From Arenimonas malthae CC-JY-1 (GTDB lineage: Bacteria > Pseudomonadota > Gammaproteobacteria > Xanthomonadales > Xanthomonadaceae), in contig NZ_AVCH01000172.1 in NCBI RefSeq assembly GCF_000747075.1, positions 1 to 64,000 of the forward strand: a stretch of 64,000 nt of DNA. Reading direction: 5' to 3'. Position 1 is the first letter of the stretch. Every line of letters starts with the position of its first letter. The notes under the pieces were generated by a model. It saw only the letters and a program-made list of their open reading frames with translations. It was not told the DNA's origin and did no database searches. This document shows positions 48,451 through 56,521 of the stretch, piece by piece. Position numbers and translations under genes: made by a program.

Positions 48451-49383
48451 TCAGTGGCCCCGGCGGCGACGGTCGAGCTGCAGCGGGCGGCAGTCGAAGC
48501 GCTGCAGCCGCGCGAAATCGGGGTGGCGCGGGTTCACCAGCAGGTTGAATTCGCCGGGGCAGGTGGGGCTGGGCACCTGCAGCAGCAGCGATTCGGCCTG
48601 CGCGGCCCAGTGCATCACCTGCCGGCGCAGCCGCGCCTGCGCCAGCGCGTCGTCGTGGGCCGGGCCCGGGTCGACGCTGCGCAGCAGGTGCGGCGCGAAC
48701 GCCAGGCGTGCCAGGCAGCGTGGTTCTTCTTCGCCGAAGCCGTGCAGGGTGAGGCAGTCGAGCAGCGCCAGCGCCGGGCTCGCCGCCAGCAGCAGCGCCG
48801 GCATGTCGGTGGGCAGCCAACGCTCCTGGCCGCGCGTGCGCCACTCGGCCATGGGCAGGCGCGCCATGGACGCGCGCAGCACCACGAAGGCGGGCACCAG
48901 TTCCAGGTCGAGCCGGGCGGTCGAATCCTCGTCGGCGTGGGCGGCGGCGTCCAGCGCGGCGTCCAGGCCTTCGGGCAGCGAGGTGTCGTCGGACAGGTAG
49001 GCCCAGGCGGCCATCACCAGCCGCCGCGCCTGGGGCCAGGGCAGGCGCGAGAGCGGGGCCAGGTCGGCCCACTGCAGTTCCAGCTCCCACTCCACGCTCG
49101 GGTCGAAGGCGCCGCCGTAGGCCGCGTGCGACAGGCAGGCCAGGGCGTAGGCGGGCGCGGCGTCGGCCCAGGTCACCGCGGGGTCGCCCAGCTGCCGGTG
49201 GTGCCACTGCGCGAAGGCCGGGAAGCCGGAAGGAATACGCGCCATGGCCTGGTGCGGCAGGAACTTGGACACGAAGTCCGATTCCACCGACAGCACGTCC
49301 TGCATGGCGCGGCGCAATCCTTCCGGCCCCGGCGCCACCGGCGGGGGGGAGGGGGCGTCGACGGGCATCTCGAGCTTGAGCAT
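48451..49383 (-). CDS. Hypothetical protein of 310 residues
   Basis: The protein is cytoplasmic, has no signal peptide or membrane helix, and is rich in Leu, Ala and Trp, with long helices suggested (for example LQWADLAPLSRLPWPQARRLVMAAWAYL). The start has a Pro-rich stretch (APSPPPVAPGPEG), and the C-terminus ends in a basic tail (DRRRRGH). I do not recognise any family or catalytic motif. ATG 49383 follows a good ribosome site (ggaga). It is convergent with the kinase-like gene (10-base gap) and divergent from selO. Confidence 0.6.
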   Translation of the reverse strand: MLKLEMPVDAPSPPPVAPGPEGLRRAMQDVLSVESDFVSKFLPHQAMARIPSGFPAFAQWHHRQLGDPAVTWADAAPAYALACLSHAAYGGAFDPSVEWELELQWADLAPLSRLPWPQARRLVMAAWAYLSDDTSLPEGLDAALDAAAHADEDSTARLDLELVPAFVVLRASMARLPMAEWRTRGQERWLPTDMPALLLAASPALALLDCLTLHGFGEEEPRCLARLAFAPHLLRSVDPGPAHDDALAQARLRRQVMHWAAQAESLLLQVPSPTCPGEFNLLVNPRHPDFARLQRFDCRPLQLDRRRRGH

Positions 49384-49562
49384 GCGTTTCTCCAGGGGGC
49401 GGGGACCTGGAGGAAGTGCTGCACGAACCTTGCCAAGCCGGGAACCGCGCTGCATCAAGGCCACCCGGCGGGGCAAGCGCGTAAATCCTGCAAGCGGCGC
49501 GTCGGAATTGCCGGAACAGGGCGTTGCGGGCATCGCCCCGCGAATCGCGCGACACTGCGCGC

Positions 49563-51002
49563 ATGTTCGAACACACCTATGCCGCGCTGCCGGCCGGTTT
49601 CCATGCCGCCGTCGCCCCCACCCCGGTGAAGGCGCCGCGCCTGCTGGCCTGGAACGAGGCGCTGGCCGCCGACTTGGGATTGGACGCGTCGCTGGCTTCG
49701 CGTGCGGCCGACGTTTTTTCGGGCAACGTGGTGCCGGACGGTGCGCAGCCGATCGCGCTGGCGTATGCCGGCCACCAGTTCGGCCATTTCGTGCCGCAGC
49801 TGGGCGACGGGCGCGCCATCCTGCTGGGCGAAGTGGTTGATCCGCAGGGCCGCCGTTTCGACGTGCAGCTCAAGGGCGCCGGCCCCACGCCGTTCTCGCG
49901 CCGCGGCGACGGCCGCGCGGCCATCGGCCCGGTGCTGCGCGAATACCTGGTGAGCGAAGCCATGCACGCGCTGGGCATTCCCACCACGCGCTCGCTGGCG
50001 GCGGTGGCTACCGGCGAAATCGTGGTGCGCGACGAGCTCCTGCCCGGCGCCGTGCTCACCCGCGTGGCCGCCAGCCACGTGCGCGTGGGCACCTTCCAGT
50101 ATTTCGCGGCGCAGGGCGACGACGCCTCGGTGGCGCGGCTGGCCGATTACGTCATCGCCCGCCATTACCCGGCGCTGCGCGACGCGCCGAACCGCCCGCT
50201 GGCGCTGCTGCAGGCCGTGGCCGAACGCCAGGCACGACTGGTGGCGGCGTGGATGCACGTGGGTTTCATCCACGGCGTCATGAACACCGACAACGCGGCG
50301 GTGTCCGGCGAAACCATCGACTACGGCCCCTGCGCCTTCCTCGACGAATACCACCCGGGCAAGGCCTTCAGCGCCATCGACCGCCAGGGCCGCTACGCCT
50401 TCGGCAACCAGCCGCCCATTGCGCAGTGGAACCTGGCGCGGCTGGCCGAATGCCTGCTGCCGCTGTTCCCCGGCGACCCCGACGTGGCGCTGGCCGACGC
50501 ACGCGCCGCCATCGAAGGATTCGCCGACGTGTATCGCGGCTACTGGCTGGCCGGCATGCGCCGCAAGCTGGGCCTGGCCACGGCGGAAGACGGCGACGAG
50601 GCGCTGGCGCAGGCTTTCCTGGAAGCGCTGCAGGCGGTGGAGGCCGACTTCACCCGGTCCTTCCGCGCGCTGGTCGCTGCGGCCGAAGGCGGGGCGCCCG
50701 CCACGCTGCCGAAGTCGCCGGCGATGGACGCCTGGCTGGCGCGCTGGCGCGAGCGCCTGGCGCGCGAAGAAACGCCCGCGGCCGAACGCATCGCGATGAT
50801 GCGAGCCGCCAACCCGGCCGTGATCCCGCGCAACCACCGCGTCGAAGCCGCGCTGGCCGCGGCGGCGGAAGGCGACCTGGGCCCGTTCGAGGCCCTGCTG
50901 GCCGCCGTGCGCCGCCCCTTCGACGACGGTCCCGCGCAGGCGCCCTTCATGACGCCGCCGGAGCCGGCCGAGCGCGTTCGCAGCACGTTCTGCGGCACCT
51001 GA
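49563..51002 (+). CDS. selO: Protein adenylyltransferase SelO (YdiU family)
   Basis: The 479-residue protein is a pseudokinase-fold enzyme that transfers AMP from ATP to Ser, Thr or Tyr of target proteins, a redox-linked modification. Family blocks are clear: LAYAGHQFGHFVPQLGDGRA, VQLKGAGPTPFSRRGDGRA, EAMHALGIPTTRSLA and HGVMNTDNAAVSGETIDYGP, which includes the metal-binding Asn/Asp pair. Human SelO ends in a Cys-selenocysteine pair; here the end is STFCGT with Cys two residues from the end, as usual for bacteria. ATG 49563 was chosen because MFEHTYAALPAGF is the normal start. Confidence 0.95.
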   Translation: MFEHTYAALPAGFHAAVAPTPVKAPRLLAWNEALAADLGLDASLASRAADVFSGNVVPDGAQPIALAYAGHQFGHFVPQLGDGRAILLGEVVDPQGRRFDVQLKGAGPTPFSRRGDGRAAIGPVLREYLVSEAMHALGIPTTRSLAAVATGEIVVRDELLPGAVLTRVAASHVRVGTFQYFAAQGDDASVARLADYVIARHYPALRDAPNRPLALLQAVAERQARLVAAWMHVGFIHGVMNTDNAAVSGETIDYGPCAFLDEYHPGKAFSAIDRQGRYAFGNQPPIAQWNLARLAECLLPLFPGDPDVALADARAAIEGFADVYRGYWLAGMRRKLGLATAEDGDEALAQAFLEALQAVEADFTRSFRALVAAAEGGAPATLPKSPAMDAWLARWRERLAREETPAAERIAMMRAANPAVIPRNHRVEAALAAAAEGDLGPFEALLAAVRRPFDDGPAQAPFMTPPEPAERVRSTFCGT

Positions 51003-51098
51003 GCCGTATGCCGGGATTCGCGATTCGCCGGGCCTGATTGCCGGCGGCCCCGCGTGTCTGCCAGAGTCCGGCAGGTCATCACCACCCGGGGAGCGGGC

Positions 51099-51617
51099 AT
51101 GGACGAAGCGAACGCGGCACCGGCCCCGGCGGCCCAGGTGCAGGTCGGCGGCAAGACGCTGGCGGTGGAAGAGGCGGCGCGCATCGTGCGCAGCTCGGCC
51201 TCGTGGTTCTGGTGGGTGGCGGGCCTGTCGCTGGCGAACTCCATCGCCACCATGACCGACGCCGGCTACGGCATGGTGCTGGGCCTGGGCATCACGCAGA
51301 TGGTGGACGCGCTGTTCTTCTACGACTTCGACGGCGTGTTCACGCCGCCGTCCGCGGGCGGCCGCGCCTTCCACGCGGTGGCCGTGCTGGCGCTGGCGGG
51401 GTTGTTCGTGGGCTTCGGCGCGCTGGCGCGCCGTTTCGTGCTGTGGGCCTTCGCCGCCGGCATGGCCGTGTACGCGGCCGACGCGCTGCTGTTCGTGCTG
51501 GCCGGCGACTGGGTCGGCGTGGGCTTCCACGCCTTCGTGCTGTTCATGCTCTGGGGCGGGTTCGGCACCCTGCGCGCCCTGCGGGCGCAGGGCGCGGTGC
51601 CGGTGGCCGCGGCCTGA
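51099..51617 (+). CDS. Four-helix membrane protein of unknown function
   Basis: The 172-residue protein has a cytoplasmic Ala/Pro-rich N-terminus to about residue 33 and then four membrane helices, at roughly 36-56, 60-76, 91-107 and 110-150 (the last part may be two). A conserved-looking link, ITQMVDALFFYDFDG, follows the second helix. I do not recognise a family. ATG 51099 has a ribosome site (ggggagcg); an upstream GTG at 51054 would put a non-helical leader before it. Its stop lies inside a hairpin shared with the convergent UspA gene. Confidence 0.65.
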   Translation: MDEANAAPAPAAQVQVGGKTLAVEEAARIVRSSASWFWWVAGLSLANSIATMTDAGYGMVLGLGITQMVDALFFYDFDGVFTPPSAGGRAFHAVAVLALAGLFVGFGALARRFVLWAFAAGMAVYAADALLFVLAGDWVGVGFHAFVLFMLWGGFGTLRALRAQGAVPVAAA

Positions 51618-51633
51618 GGCCGCAAGGCCTCAG
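51614..51633. terminator. Symmetric hairpin holding both stop codons of convergent genes
   Basis: CTGAGGCC and GGCCTCAG form an 8-bp perfect stem closed by a GCAA (GNRA) tetraloop. The left arm contains the stop codon of the membrane protein gene and the right arm that of the UspA gene. There is no T tract on either side; it may be a bidirectional terminator or 3'-end stabiliser. Confidence 0.45.
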
Positions 51634-52052
51634 CGCACCACCAGCACGGGCACGGTGCTCTGCGAGAGCACCTTGTTGGCCACCGAGCCCAGCAGCACGC
51701 TGCTCAGCGCCGTGCGGCCGTGCGAGCCCATGATCACCAGGTCGAACTTGCCGGCCTTGGCGGCCTTGGTGATGCTTTCGGCCGGGTCGCCCACGGTGGT
51801 CTTTTCCTCGAAAGCCACGCCGGCGCGCTTGAGCACGGCGCGCGAGGGCTTGAGCGCGAGGTTGCTGTTGCCCTCGTGGTACTTGCGGGTGGCGTCCAGG
51901 CCCAGTTCCGCGGCGACGCGGCGCATCAGCGGCGCATCCGAATGCATCAGCACCAGGGTGGGCGGCGCGGCCAGGGCCTTGGCCATCTGCGCGGCCAGCT
52001 TGGTGGCCGCCTGCGCCGCCTTGCTGCCGTCCACCGCGAGCAGGATCTTCAT
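51630..52052 (-). CDS. Universal stress protein (UspA family)
   Basis: The 140-residue cytoplasmic protein is a single Usp domain. It begins MKILLAVDGSKAA and carries the ATP-binding motif GxxGx9GS/T as GSHGRTALSSVLLGS in the C-terminal third, so it should bind ATP. Members help survival under stress; no specific partner is indicated. ATG 52052 has a purine-rich ribosome site. It diverges from the TPR-sulfotransferase gene, with 62 bases between the starts. Confidence 0.93.
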   Translation of the reverse strand: MKILLAVDGSKAAQAATKLAAQMAKALAAPPTLVLMHSDAPLMRRVAAELGLDATRKYHEGNSNLALKPSRAVLKRAGVAFEEKTTVGDPAESITKAAKAGKFDLVIMGSHGRTALSSVLLGSVANKVLSQSTVPVLVVR

Positions 52053-52114
52053 GGGCGTTCTCCGTCGGAAGGATGACGGGAGAAGCTTACTCCCCGCGTG
52101 ATAGCGTTGCCGGC

Positions 52115-53689
52115 ATGGATGGGCACGACGCGCTGTGGCGCCAGGGCAACACCGAAGCGGCGCGGCGCAACTGGCCGGCCGCGGCGGCGTGTTTCCGCGC
52201 CCATGCCGAACGGTGGCCGGAGCAGGCCGCGGCGTGGATCGCGCTGGCCAAGGCCGAGGGCCTGGCGGGCCACCCGCGCCGCGAACGTGCCGCCAGCGAA
52301 CGCGCCCTTGCCTGCGCCACGCCCGAATGGCCGCAGGCCCTGGCGCTGGCGCGGCAGCTGCAGTCCCAGCACGAGGTGCGCGCGCTGGAGGCGCTGGCCA
52401 CCCGCCTGTGGCCGCATGCGGGCGACGCCCCGGAGGAAAGCCTGGTCGAACTGGCCGACCTGCTGGGCCAGGCCGACGCGCACGCCGCGGCCTTGCCCTG
52501 GCTGGACGCCGCCCTGGCGCGCGACGCCACCCGCGCCCCGCCCTGGTACCTGCGCGGCACCACCCGGCTGTTCCTGGGCGATTTCGCCGGGGCGCGCGCC
52601 GACCTCGAACAGGCCGTCGCGTTGGCCCCGCACTTCGCGCACGCGCACTGGCGCCTGTCCGAACTGCGCGCGCACGACCGCGCCGGCGCCCCGGCGCGCA
52701 TCACCCGCCTGCGGGCCAATCGCGACCAGGTCGCGCCCGGCTCCGAACACGACATCCACCTGAGCTTCGCCCTGCACGCCGAGCTGCACGACCTGGGCCG
52801 CCACGACGAGGCCTGGGCCGCCCTGGAACGCGGGTGCACGGCCAAGCGCGCGCGCCTGCGTTACGACGCCGCGGCCGACCAGCGCCTGTTCGAAGCCCTG
52901 CCGCGCCTGTGCGACGCCCGCTTCGTGCACGGCCCCGGCCACGCGGGCGAAGGCGAACCCGTGCCCGTCTTCATCGTCGGTTTGTTCCGCGCCGGCAGCA
53001 CCGTGCTCGAACGCCTGCTGGCGGGGCATTCGCAGCTGGCCGACGGCGGCGAGAGCCGGCAGTTCAGCGCAAGCCTGCGCGTGGCCGCCGACTACCGCCC
53101 GGCCGGCCTGCTCGACGAAGAATTGCTGCAGCGCGCGGCCGGCCTGGATTTCGCCGCGCTGGGCGCCGACTTCATGGCGCGTTCGGCCTGGCGTGCGCGT
53201 GGCCGCGCCGGCTGGACCGAGAAGCTGCCGTCGAACCTGCTCAACGCCGGCCTCATCGCGCGGGCGCTGCCGAGGGCGCGTTTCATCCACGTGCACCGGC
53301 CGGCCATGGACGCGTGTTTTTCCAACCTGCGCCAGCTCTACGGCGAGATCTGCCGCTACAGCTACGAGCAGCGCGAACTCGCCGCCTACTGGCGCGGCCA
53401 GCACGCGCTGGCGGCGCACTGGCGCAGCGTGCTGGGCGAACGCTGGCTCGACCTGGCCCACGCCGATTTGCTGCGCGACCCGGAAGGCCAGCTGCGCCGC
53501 GTGCTCGCGCACCTGGGCCTGGATTACGAACCGGGCATGCTCGATCTCGCGACGCGCGGCGGCGCGGTGTCCACCGCCAGCGCCAGCCAGGTGCGCGGCG
53601 GCCTGCGCCCGCCGTCGCCGCCGGACTGGCTGCCTTACCGCGCCGCGCTTGCGCCGCTGGCCGGGGCGCTGGGCGAATTCGCCGGGTGA
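52115..53689 (+). CDS. TPR-repeat sulfotransferase-family protein
   Basis: The 524-residue protein has a TPR-like helical repeat region (about residues 1-260, with AAACFRAHAERWPEQAAAW and ALPWLDAALARDATRAPPWY among others) and a C-terminal sulfotransferase-type nucleotide-binding domain. The PAPS 5'-phosphate loop is FIVGLFRAGSTVLERLLAGH near residue 290; the 3'-phosphate segment may be RFIHVHRPAMDACFSNL. There is no signal peptide. Such proteins in bacteria have unknown acceptors. ATG 52115 was chosen because TPR helices begin at once. Confidence 0.85.
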   Translation: MDGHDALWRQGNTEAARRNWPAAAACFRAHAERWPEQAAAWIALAKAEGLAGHPRRERAASERALACATPEWPQALALARQLQSQHEVRALEALATRLWPHAGDAPEESLVELADLLGQADAHAAALPWLDAALARDATRAPPWYLRGTTRLFLGDFAGARADLEQAVALAPHFAHAHWRLSELRAHDRAGAPARITRLRANRDQVAPGSEHDIHLSFALHAELHDLGRHDEAWAALERGCTAKRARLRYDAAADQRLFEALPRLCDARFVHGPGHAGEGEPVPVFIVGLFRAGSTVLERLLAGHSQLADGGESRQFSASLRVAADYRPAGLLDEELLQRAAGLDFAALGADFMARSAWRARGRAGWTEKLPSNLLNAGLIARALPRARFIHVHRPAMDACFSNLRQLYGEICRYSYEQRELAAYWRGQHALAAHWRSVLGERWLDLAHADLLRDPEGQLRRVLAHLGLDYEPGMLDLATRGGAVSTASASQVRGGLRPPSPPDWLPYRAALAPLAGALGEFAG

Positions 53690-53690
53690 T

Positions 53691-53948
53691 TCAGTCCTGC
53701 GCGGGGGCGGCGGTGTCGAGGAACCACACCTCGACCTTGCCGTTGGCCTTCATGGTCATGGCATTGCCGCGGCGGTCGAGCGACTTGCCCACCGGCAGCC
53801 GCACCCAGCCTTCGGACACGCAGTATTCCTCGACATTGGTGCGCTCGGTGCCGTTGAAGCGCACGCCGATGCCGCGCTCGAGCATGGCTTCGTCGTAGAA
53901 GGGGCTGCGCGGGTTCACGCACAGGCGGTCGGGAGGGGTGTCGCTCAT
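53691..53948 (-). CDS. DUF3297 family protein
   Basis: The 85-residue protein has the DUF3297 pattern: PPDRLCVNPRSPFYDEAMLE at the start, GIGVRFNGTERTNVEEYCVS in the middle, and the lysine/glycine segment TMKANGKVEVWF near the end. The family's function is unknown. ATG 53948 overlaps the racemase-family stop as ATGA, so the two are coupled. Its stop is one base away from the convergent sulfotransferase stop. Confidence 0.88.
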   Translation of the reverse strand: MSDTPPDRLCVNPRSPFYDEAMLERGIGVRFNGTERTNVEEYCVSEGWVRLPVGKSLDRRGNAMTMKANGKVEVWFLDTAAPAQD

Positions 53949-54682
53949 GGGGCGGTTCCTGGGGTTCGGGTGGCGCATTCTAGCGGTTCGCCGGACAGCG
54001 CCCAGGCCACCGCGCCGCGGGCGTGCAGGGCGGTGGTGTCGAACAGCGGCAGCGCGGTGTCGGCCGGCGAAACCAGCAGGCCGATCTCGGTGCAGCCCAG
54101 CACGATGCCCTCGGCGCCCCGCGCGGCCAGGCGGTCGATGACCGCCAGGTAGGCCGCGCGCGAGGCGTCCTCGATGCGGCCGCGGCAGAGCTCGTCGTAG
54201 ATGACGCGGTGCACGAGCTCGCGGTCGGCCTCGTCGGGCACCAGCACCTCCAGGCCGTGTTTTTCCTCCAGCCGGCGCCGGTAGAACTCGCCTTCCATGG
54301 TGAAGCGCGTGCCCAGCAGGCCGATGCGCGCCAGGCCGGCGGCGCGGATGGCCGCGGCGGTGGGGTCGGCGATGTGCAGCAGCGGCAGGCCGGAGATCGC
54401 CTCGATGTCGGCCGCCACCTTGTGCATGGTGTTGGTGCACAGCACCAGGGCCTCGGCGCCGGCGGCGCGCAGGGCTTTCCCGGCCTCGCCCAGCAGGCGG
54501 CCGGCGTCGTCCCAGCGGCCCTCGCGCTGCATGTGCTCGACCTCGGCGAAGTCCACGCTGTAGAGCACCAGCCGCGCGCCGTGCAGGCCGCCCAGCGCCT
54601 CGCGCACGGCTTCGTTGGCAAGGCGGTAGTAGGGCAGGGTGGATTCCCAGCTCATGCCGCCGATCAGTCCCAGGGTCTTCAA
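53945..54682 (-). CDS. Aspartate/glutamate racemase family protein (YgeA-like)
   Basis: The 245-residue cytoplasmic enzyme has two catalytic-type cysteines in the expected places: Cys82 in LVLCTNTMHK and Cys197 in IVLGCTEIGLL. The start MKTLGLIGGMSWESTLPYY is the hallmark of this group, which racemises amino acids such as aspartate, glutamate or other residues; E. coli YgeA is broad-spectrum. Translation begins at TTG 54682 with a weak ribosome site. It is coupled to the DUF3297 gene. Confidence 0.9.
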   Translation of the reverse strand: MKTLGLIGGMSWESTLPYYRLANEAVREALGGLHGARLVLYSVDFAEVEHMQREGRWDDAGRLLGEAGKALRAAGAEALVLCTNTMHKVAADIEAISGLPLLHIADPTAAAIRAAGLARIGLLGTRFTMEGEFYRRRLEEKHGLEVLVPDEADRELVHRVIYDELCRGRIEDASRAAYLAVIDRLAARGAEGIVLGCTEIGLLVSPADTALPLFDTTALHARGAVAWALSGEPLECATRTPGTAP

Positions 54683-54826
54683 GTTCGTCCGTCCATGCCG
54701 TCGCGGAAGGGCATTTTCCCCCGGCCAAACCGGCCTGCCTATACGCAGGCAGCGTCAAAAACCGGCCCGCGGCGGCCCCGGTTTGCCGGGCTTGCGAAAA
54801 AACACGGGTTTTTCGCCATTTTCCAC

Positions 54827-54855
54827 TTGGCGGCGCGCTTCACTTGCCCTACATT
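54827..54855 (+). promoter_or_regulatory. Promoter of the HU-like gene
   Basis: TTGGCG (54827-54832) and TACATT (54850-54855) are separated by 17 bases, leaving a leader of about 55-60 bases before ATG 54918. The surrounding sequence is AT-richer than average (several A and T runs at 54797-54822), as expected upstream of a highly expressed gene. Confidence 0.5.
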
Positions 54856-54917
54856 CGCTGGGCCGGGGGCGATTCCCAGGCACCCCAATTACCCACCGAG
54901 AACCACGGGAAAAAATA

Positions 54918-55298
54918 ATGGCTACCAAGAAAGCTGCGAAGAAGAAGGCTGCCCCGAAGGCCGCTGCCAAGCCGGCCGCGCCGAAGCCGATCAAGGAAGC
55001 CCTGACCAAGTCGGGCCTGGTGTCGCACATCGCCGAGTCCACCGGCGTCGCCTCGAAGGACGTGCGCGCCGTGATGGCCGCGCTGGAAGGCGCCGTGCAC
55101 GGTTCGGTCAGCAAGAAGGGCGCGGGCAGCTTCACCCTGCCGGGCCTGCTGAAGATCACCGTCGTCAACGTTCCGGCCAAGCCGAAGCGCAAGGGCATCA
55201 ACCCGTTCACCAAGGAAGAGCAGTGGTTCGCCGCCAAGCCGGCCACCGTCAAGGTGAAGGTGCGTCCGCTCAAGAAGCTCAAGGACGCCGCGGCCTGA
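54918..55298 (+). CDS. HU-family DNA-binding protein with histone H1-like N-terminal tail
   Basis: The 126-residue nucleoid protein has a lysine/alanine/proline-rich tail (residues 1-27, beginning MATKKAAKKKAAPKAAAKP) joined to an HU/IHF fold (ALTKSGLVSHIAESTGV, then GSFTLPGLLKITV and the arm region PAKPKRKGINPFTKEEQ). The extra tail resembles histone H1 C-terminal regions and should raise DNA affinity or compaction. The gene has its own promoter and terminator, so it is a single transcription unit, probably strongly expressed. The start ATG is preceded by cacgggaaaaaata. Confidence 0.9.
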   Translation: MATKKAAKKKAAPKAAAKPAAPKPIKEALTKSGLVSHIAESTGVASKDVRAVMAALEGAVHGSVSKKGAGSFTLPGLLKITVVNVPAKPKRKGINPFTKEEQWFAAKPATVKVKVRPLKKLKDAAA

Positions 55299-55350
55299 TA
55301 CGGTCGTTGCACTGACGCCGCGCCCGCCGGGCGCGCGCGTCGCGGAAAAC

Positions 55351-55389
55351 ACGGGGTGGGCACGCGCGAGCGGCCCGCCCCGTTTTTTT
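55351..55389 (+). terminator. Rho-independent terminator of the HU-like gene
   Basis: acggggtgggc (55351-55361) pairs with gcccgccccgt (55372-55382) with one G-U pair, and a run of seven T follows at 55383-55389. It is the best terminator in the window. The convergent GNAT gene's stop codon begins inside the T run. Confidence 0.85.
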
Positions 55390-55913
55390 CAGGCCCCGCC
55401 GGCGGGATTGTCGATGCCGTAGACCACGAGCGCCTGGCCCCCCACGGGCTGCAGTCCCTGCGAGTGCATGCCGAGCGATTCCAGCAGCCGGCGCGAGGCC
55501 AGGTTGCCCTCGTTGACGATGGCCAGCAGGCGCGGCATGCCCAGCGGGCCGAAGGCATGCGCCAGCGTCGCGCGCGCCGCCTCGGCGGCCAGGCCGCGGC
55601 CGCGCCAGGCGGGCAGGAAGGCGTAGCCGAGGTCGGCGTGCTCCAGGAAATCGCGTCGCACCAGCCCGCACATGCCGGCGAGTTCGCCGCCGGGTTTCAT
55701 CTCCACCGCCCACAGGCCGTAGCCGTGTTTCGCATAGCTCGCCGCCGGGCCGGTGGCCAGGTAGGCGCGCGCGTCGTCCTCGCTGCGCACGCCGCGGTCG
55801 GCGATGTTGGCGATGAAGTCGGGGTCGTTGAGCAGTTCCAGCAGGAACGGCGCGTCGCCGTCGTGCAGTTCGCGCAGTCGCAGGCGGGGCGTTTCGGGAA
55901 GCGGGTGCGGCAT
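55389..55913 (-). CDS. GNAT-family N-acetyltransferase (RimJ/RimL-like)
   Basis: The 174-residue protein begins TPRLRLRELHDGDAPFLLEL, typical for RimJ/RimL-like acetyltransferases, and has the acetyl-CoA loop PAWRGRGLAAEAARATLAHAF (R/Q-x-x-G-x-G/A region) and the NEGNLASRRLLESLGM block. Substrate could be a protein N-terminus or a small amine. It is cytoplasmic, with no leader. The gene stands alone; its stop overlaps the terminator of the convergent HU gene. Confidence 0.88.
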   Translation of the reverse strand: MPHPLPETPRLRLRELHDGDAPFLLELLNDPDFIANIADRGVRSEDDARAYLATGPAASYAKHGYGLWAVEMKPGGELAGMCGLVRRDFLEHADLGYAFLPAWRGRGLAAEAARATLAHAFGPLGMPRLLAIVNEGNLASRRLLESLGMHSQGLQPVGGQALVVYGIDNPAGGA

Positions 55914-55949
55914 GGGCGGCTCCGTGGGGCCGCCCGATTATGCCGTGGC

Positions 55950-56249
55950 TTACGGGCGGGCCAGCGTCACCAGCTGCATGTTGCCAAGATCGGCAACCTG
56001 GCGCTGTTCCGGCGGCGAGTTGCGGTCGTTGCGCACCACGTTCGCGACCAGGTTCTTCTCGTCCAGGCGGACCGTCTCGCGCACGACGATGCGGAACGTC
56101 ACCGTGGCCGAGGCGGCGACGCGGCCGCCTTCGGGCTGCACCGCCAGCTGGCCCTGGGCGAAGGCAGGCGCGGACATCGCCAGCAGCAGCGCGGCGACGG
56201 CCGCGAGGCGGGGGAGGTGGGGGCGCTTGAACTGGCGATTGGCGTTCAT
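55950..56249 (-). CDS. Small exported protein of unknown function
   Basis: The 99-residue protein has a basic start and a signal peptide (LAAVAALLLAMSAPAFA, cleavage at about residue 31). The mature part is beta-rich (ATVTFRIVVRETVRLDEKNL) and ends MQLVTLARP. I do not recognise a family; the pattern resembles a fimbrial or surface-protein-like fragment, without evidence for either. ATG 56249 has a fair ribosome site. A 17-bp palindrome lies about 100 bases upstream. The gap 56250-56521 holds no gene that I can support. Confidence 0.6.
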   Translation of the reverse strand: MNANRQFKRPHLPRLAAVAALLLAMSAPAFAQGQLAVQPEGGRVAASATVTFRIVVRETVRLDEKNLVANVVRNDRNSPPEQRQVADLGNMQLVTLARP

Positions 56250-56349
56250 GCTGCTGCTCCGCTGGAGGGGGGCCGGGCTTCCATCGGGGAATCCCTGATC
56301 CGTGGTGAGCAGTCTAGAAAGCGCCCTAACTTGTTGATGCGTAACGCCT

Positions 56350-56366
56350 CACAGTTGGCAACTGTG
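56350..56366. promoter_or_regulatory. Perfect 17-bp palindrome between the small exported protein gene and the GGDEF gene
   Basis: CACAGTTG and CAACTGTG flank a single G. Perfect 8-bp arms with a one-base centre suggest a dimeric regulator site. It lies 101 bases upstream of the small exported protein's start and about 155 bases beyond the GGDEF gene's stop. Confidence 0.4.
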
Positions 56367-56521
56367 GGAGGTTGCGCACACTTCCATGCGTTTTGCGGGG
56401 CGCCTGCACGCTTTGCGCGGGGCTTGGGTCACAGTTCCGGGGTCATTCGCCGGAAAGGACAAAACGCGGGCTGAACGTGCTGGTCTTCCGAGCAACGCGG
56501 GCGCAGGCGCGCCCCGGCCAG

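Noticed and set aside
56499-56514. Hairpin gggcgc/gcgccc after the TPR-GGDEF stop as operon terminator
   Set aside because: Only six base pairs in GC-rich DNA and no T tract, so it is expected by chance.
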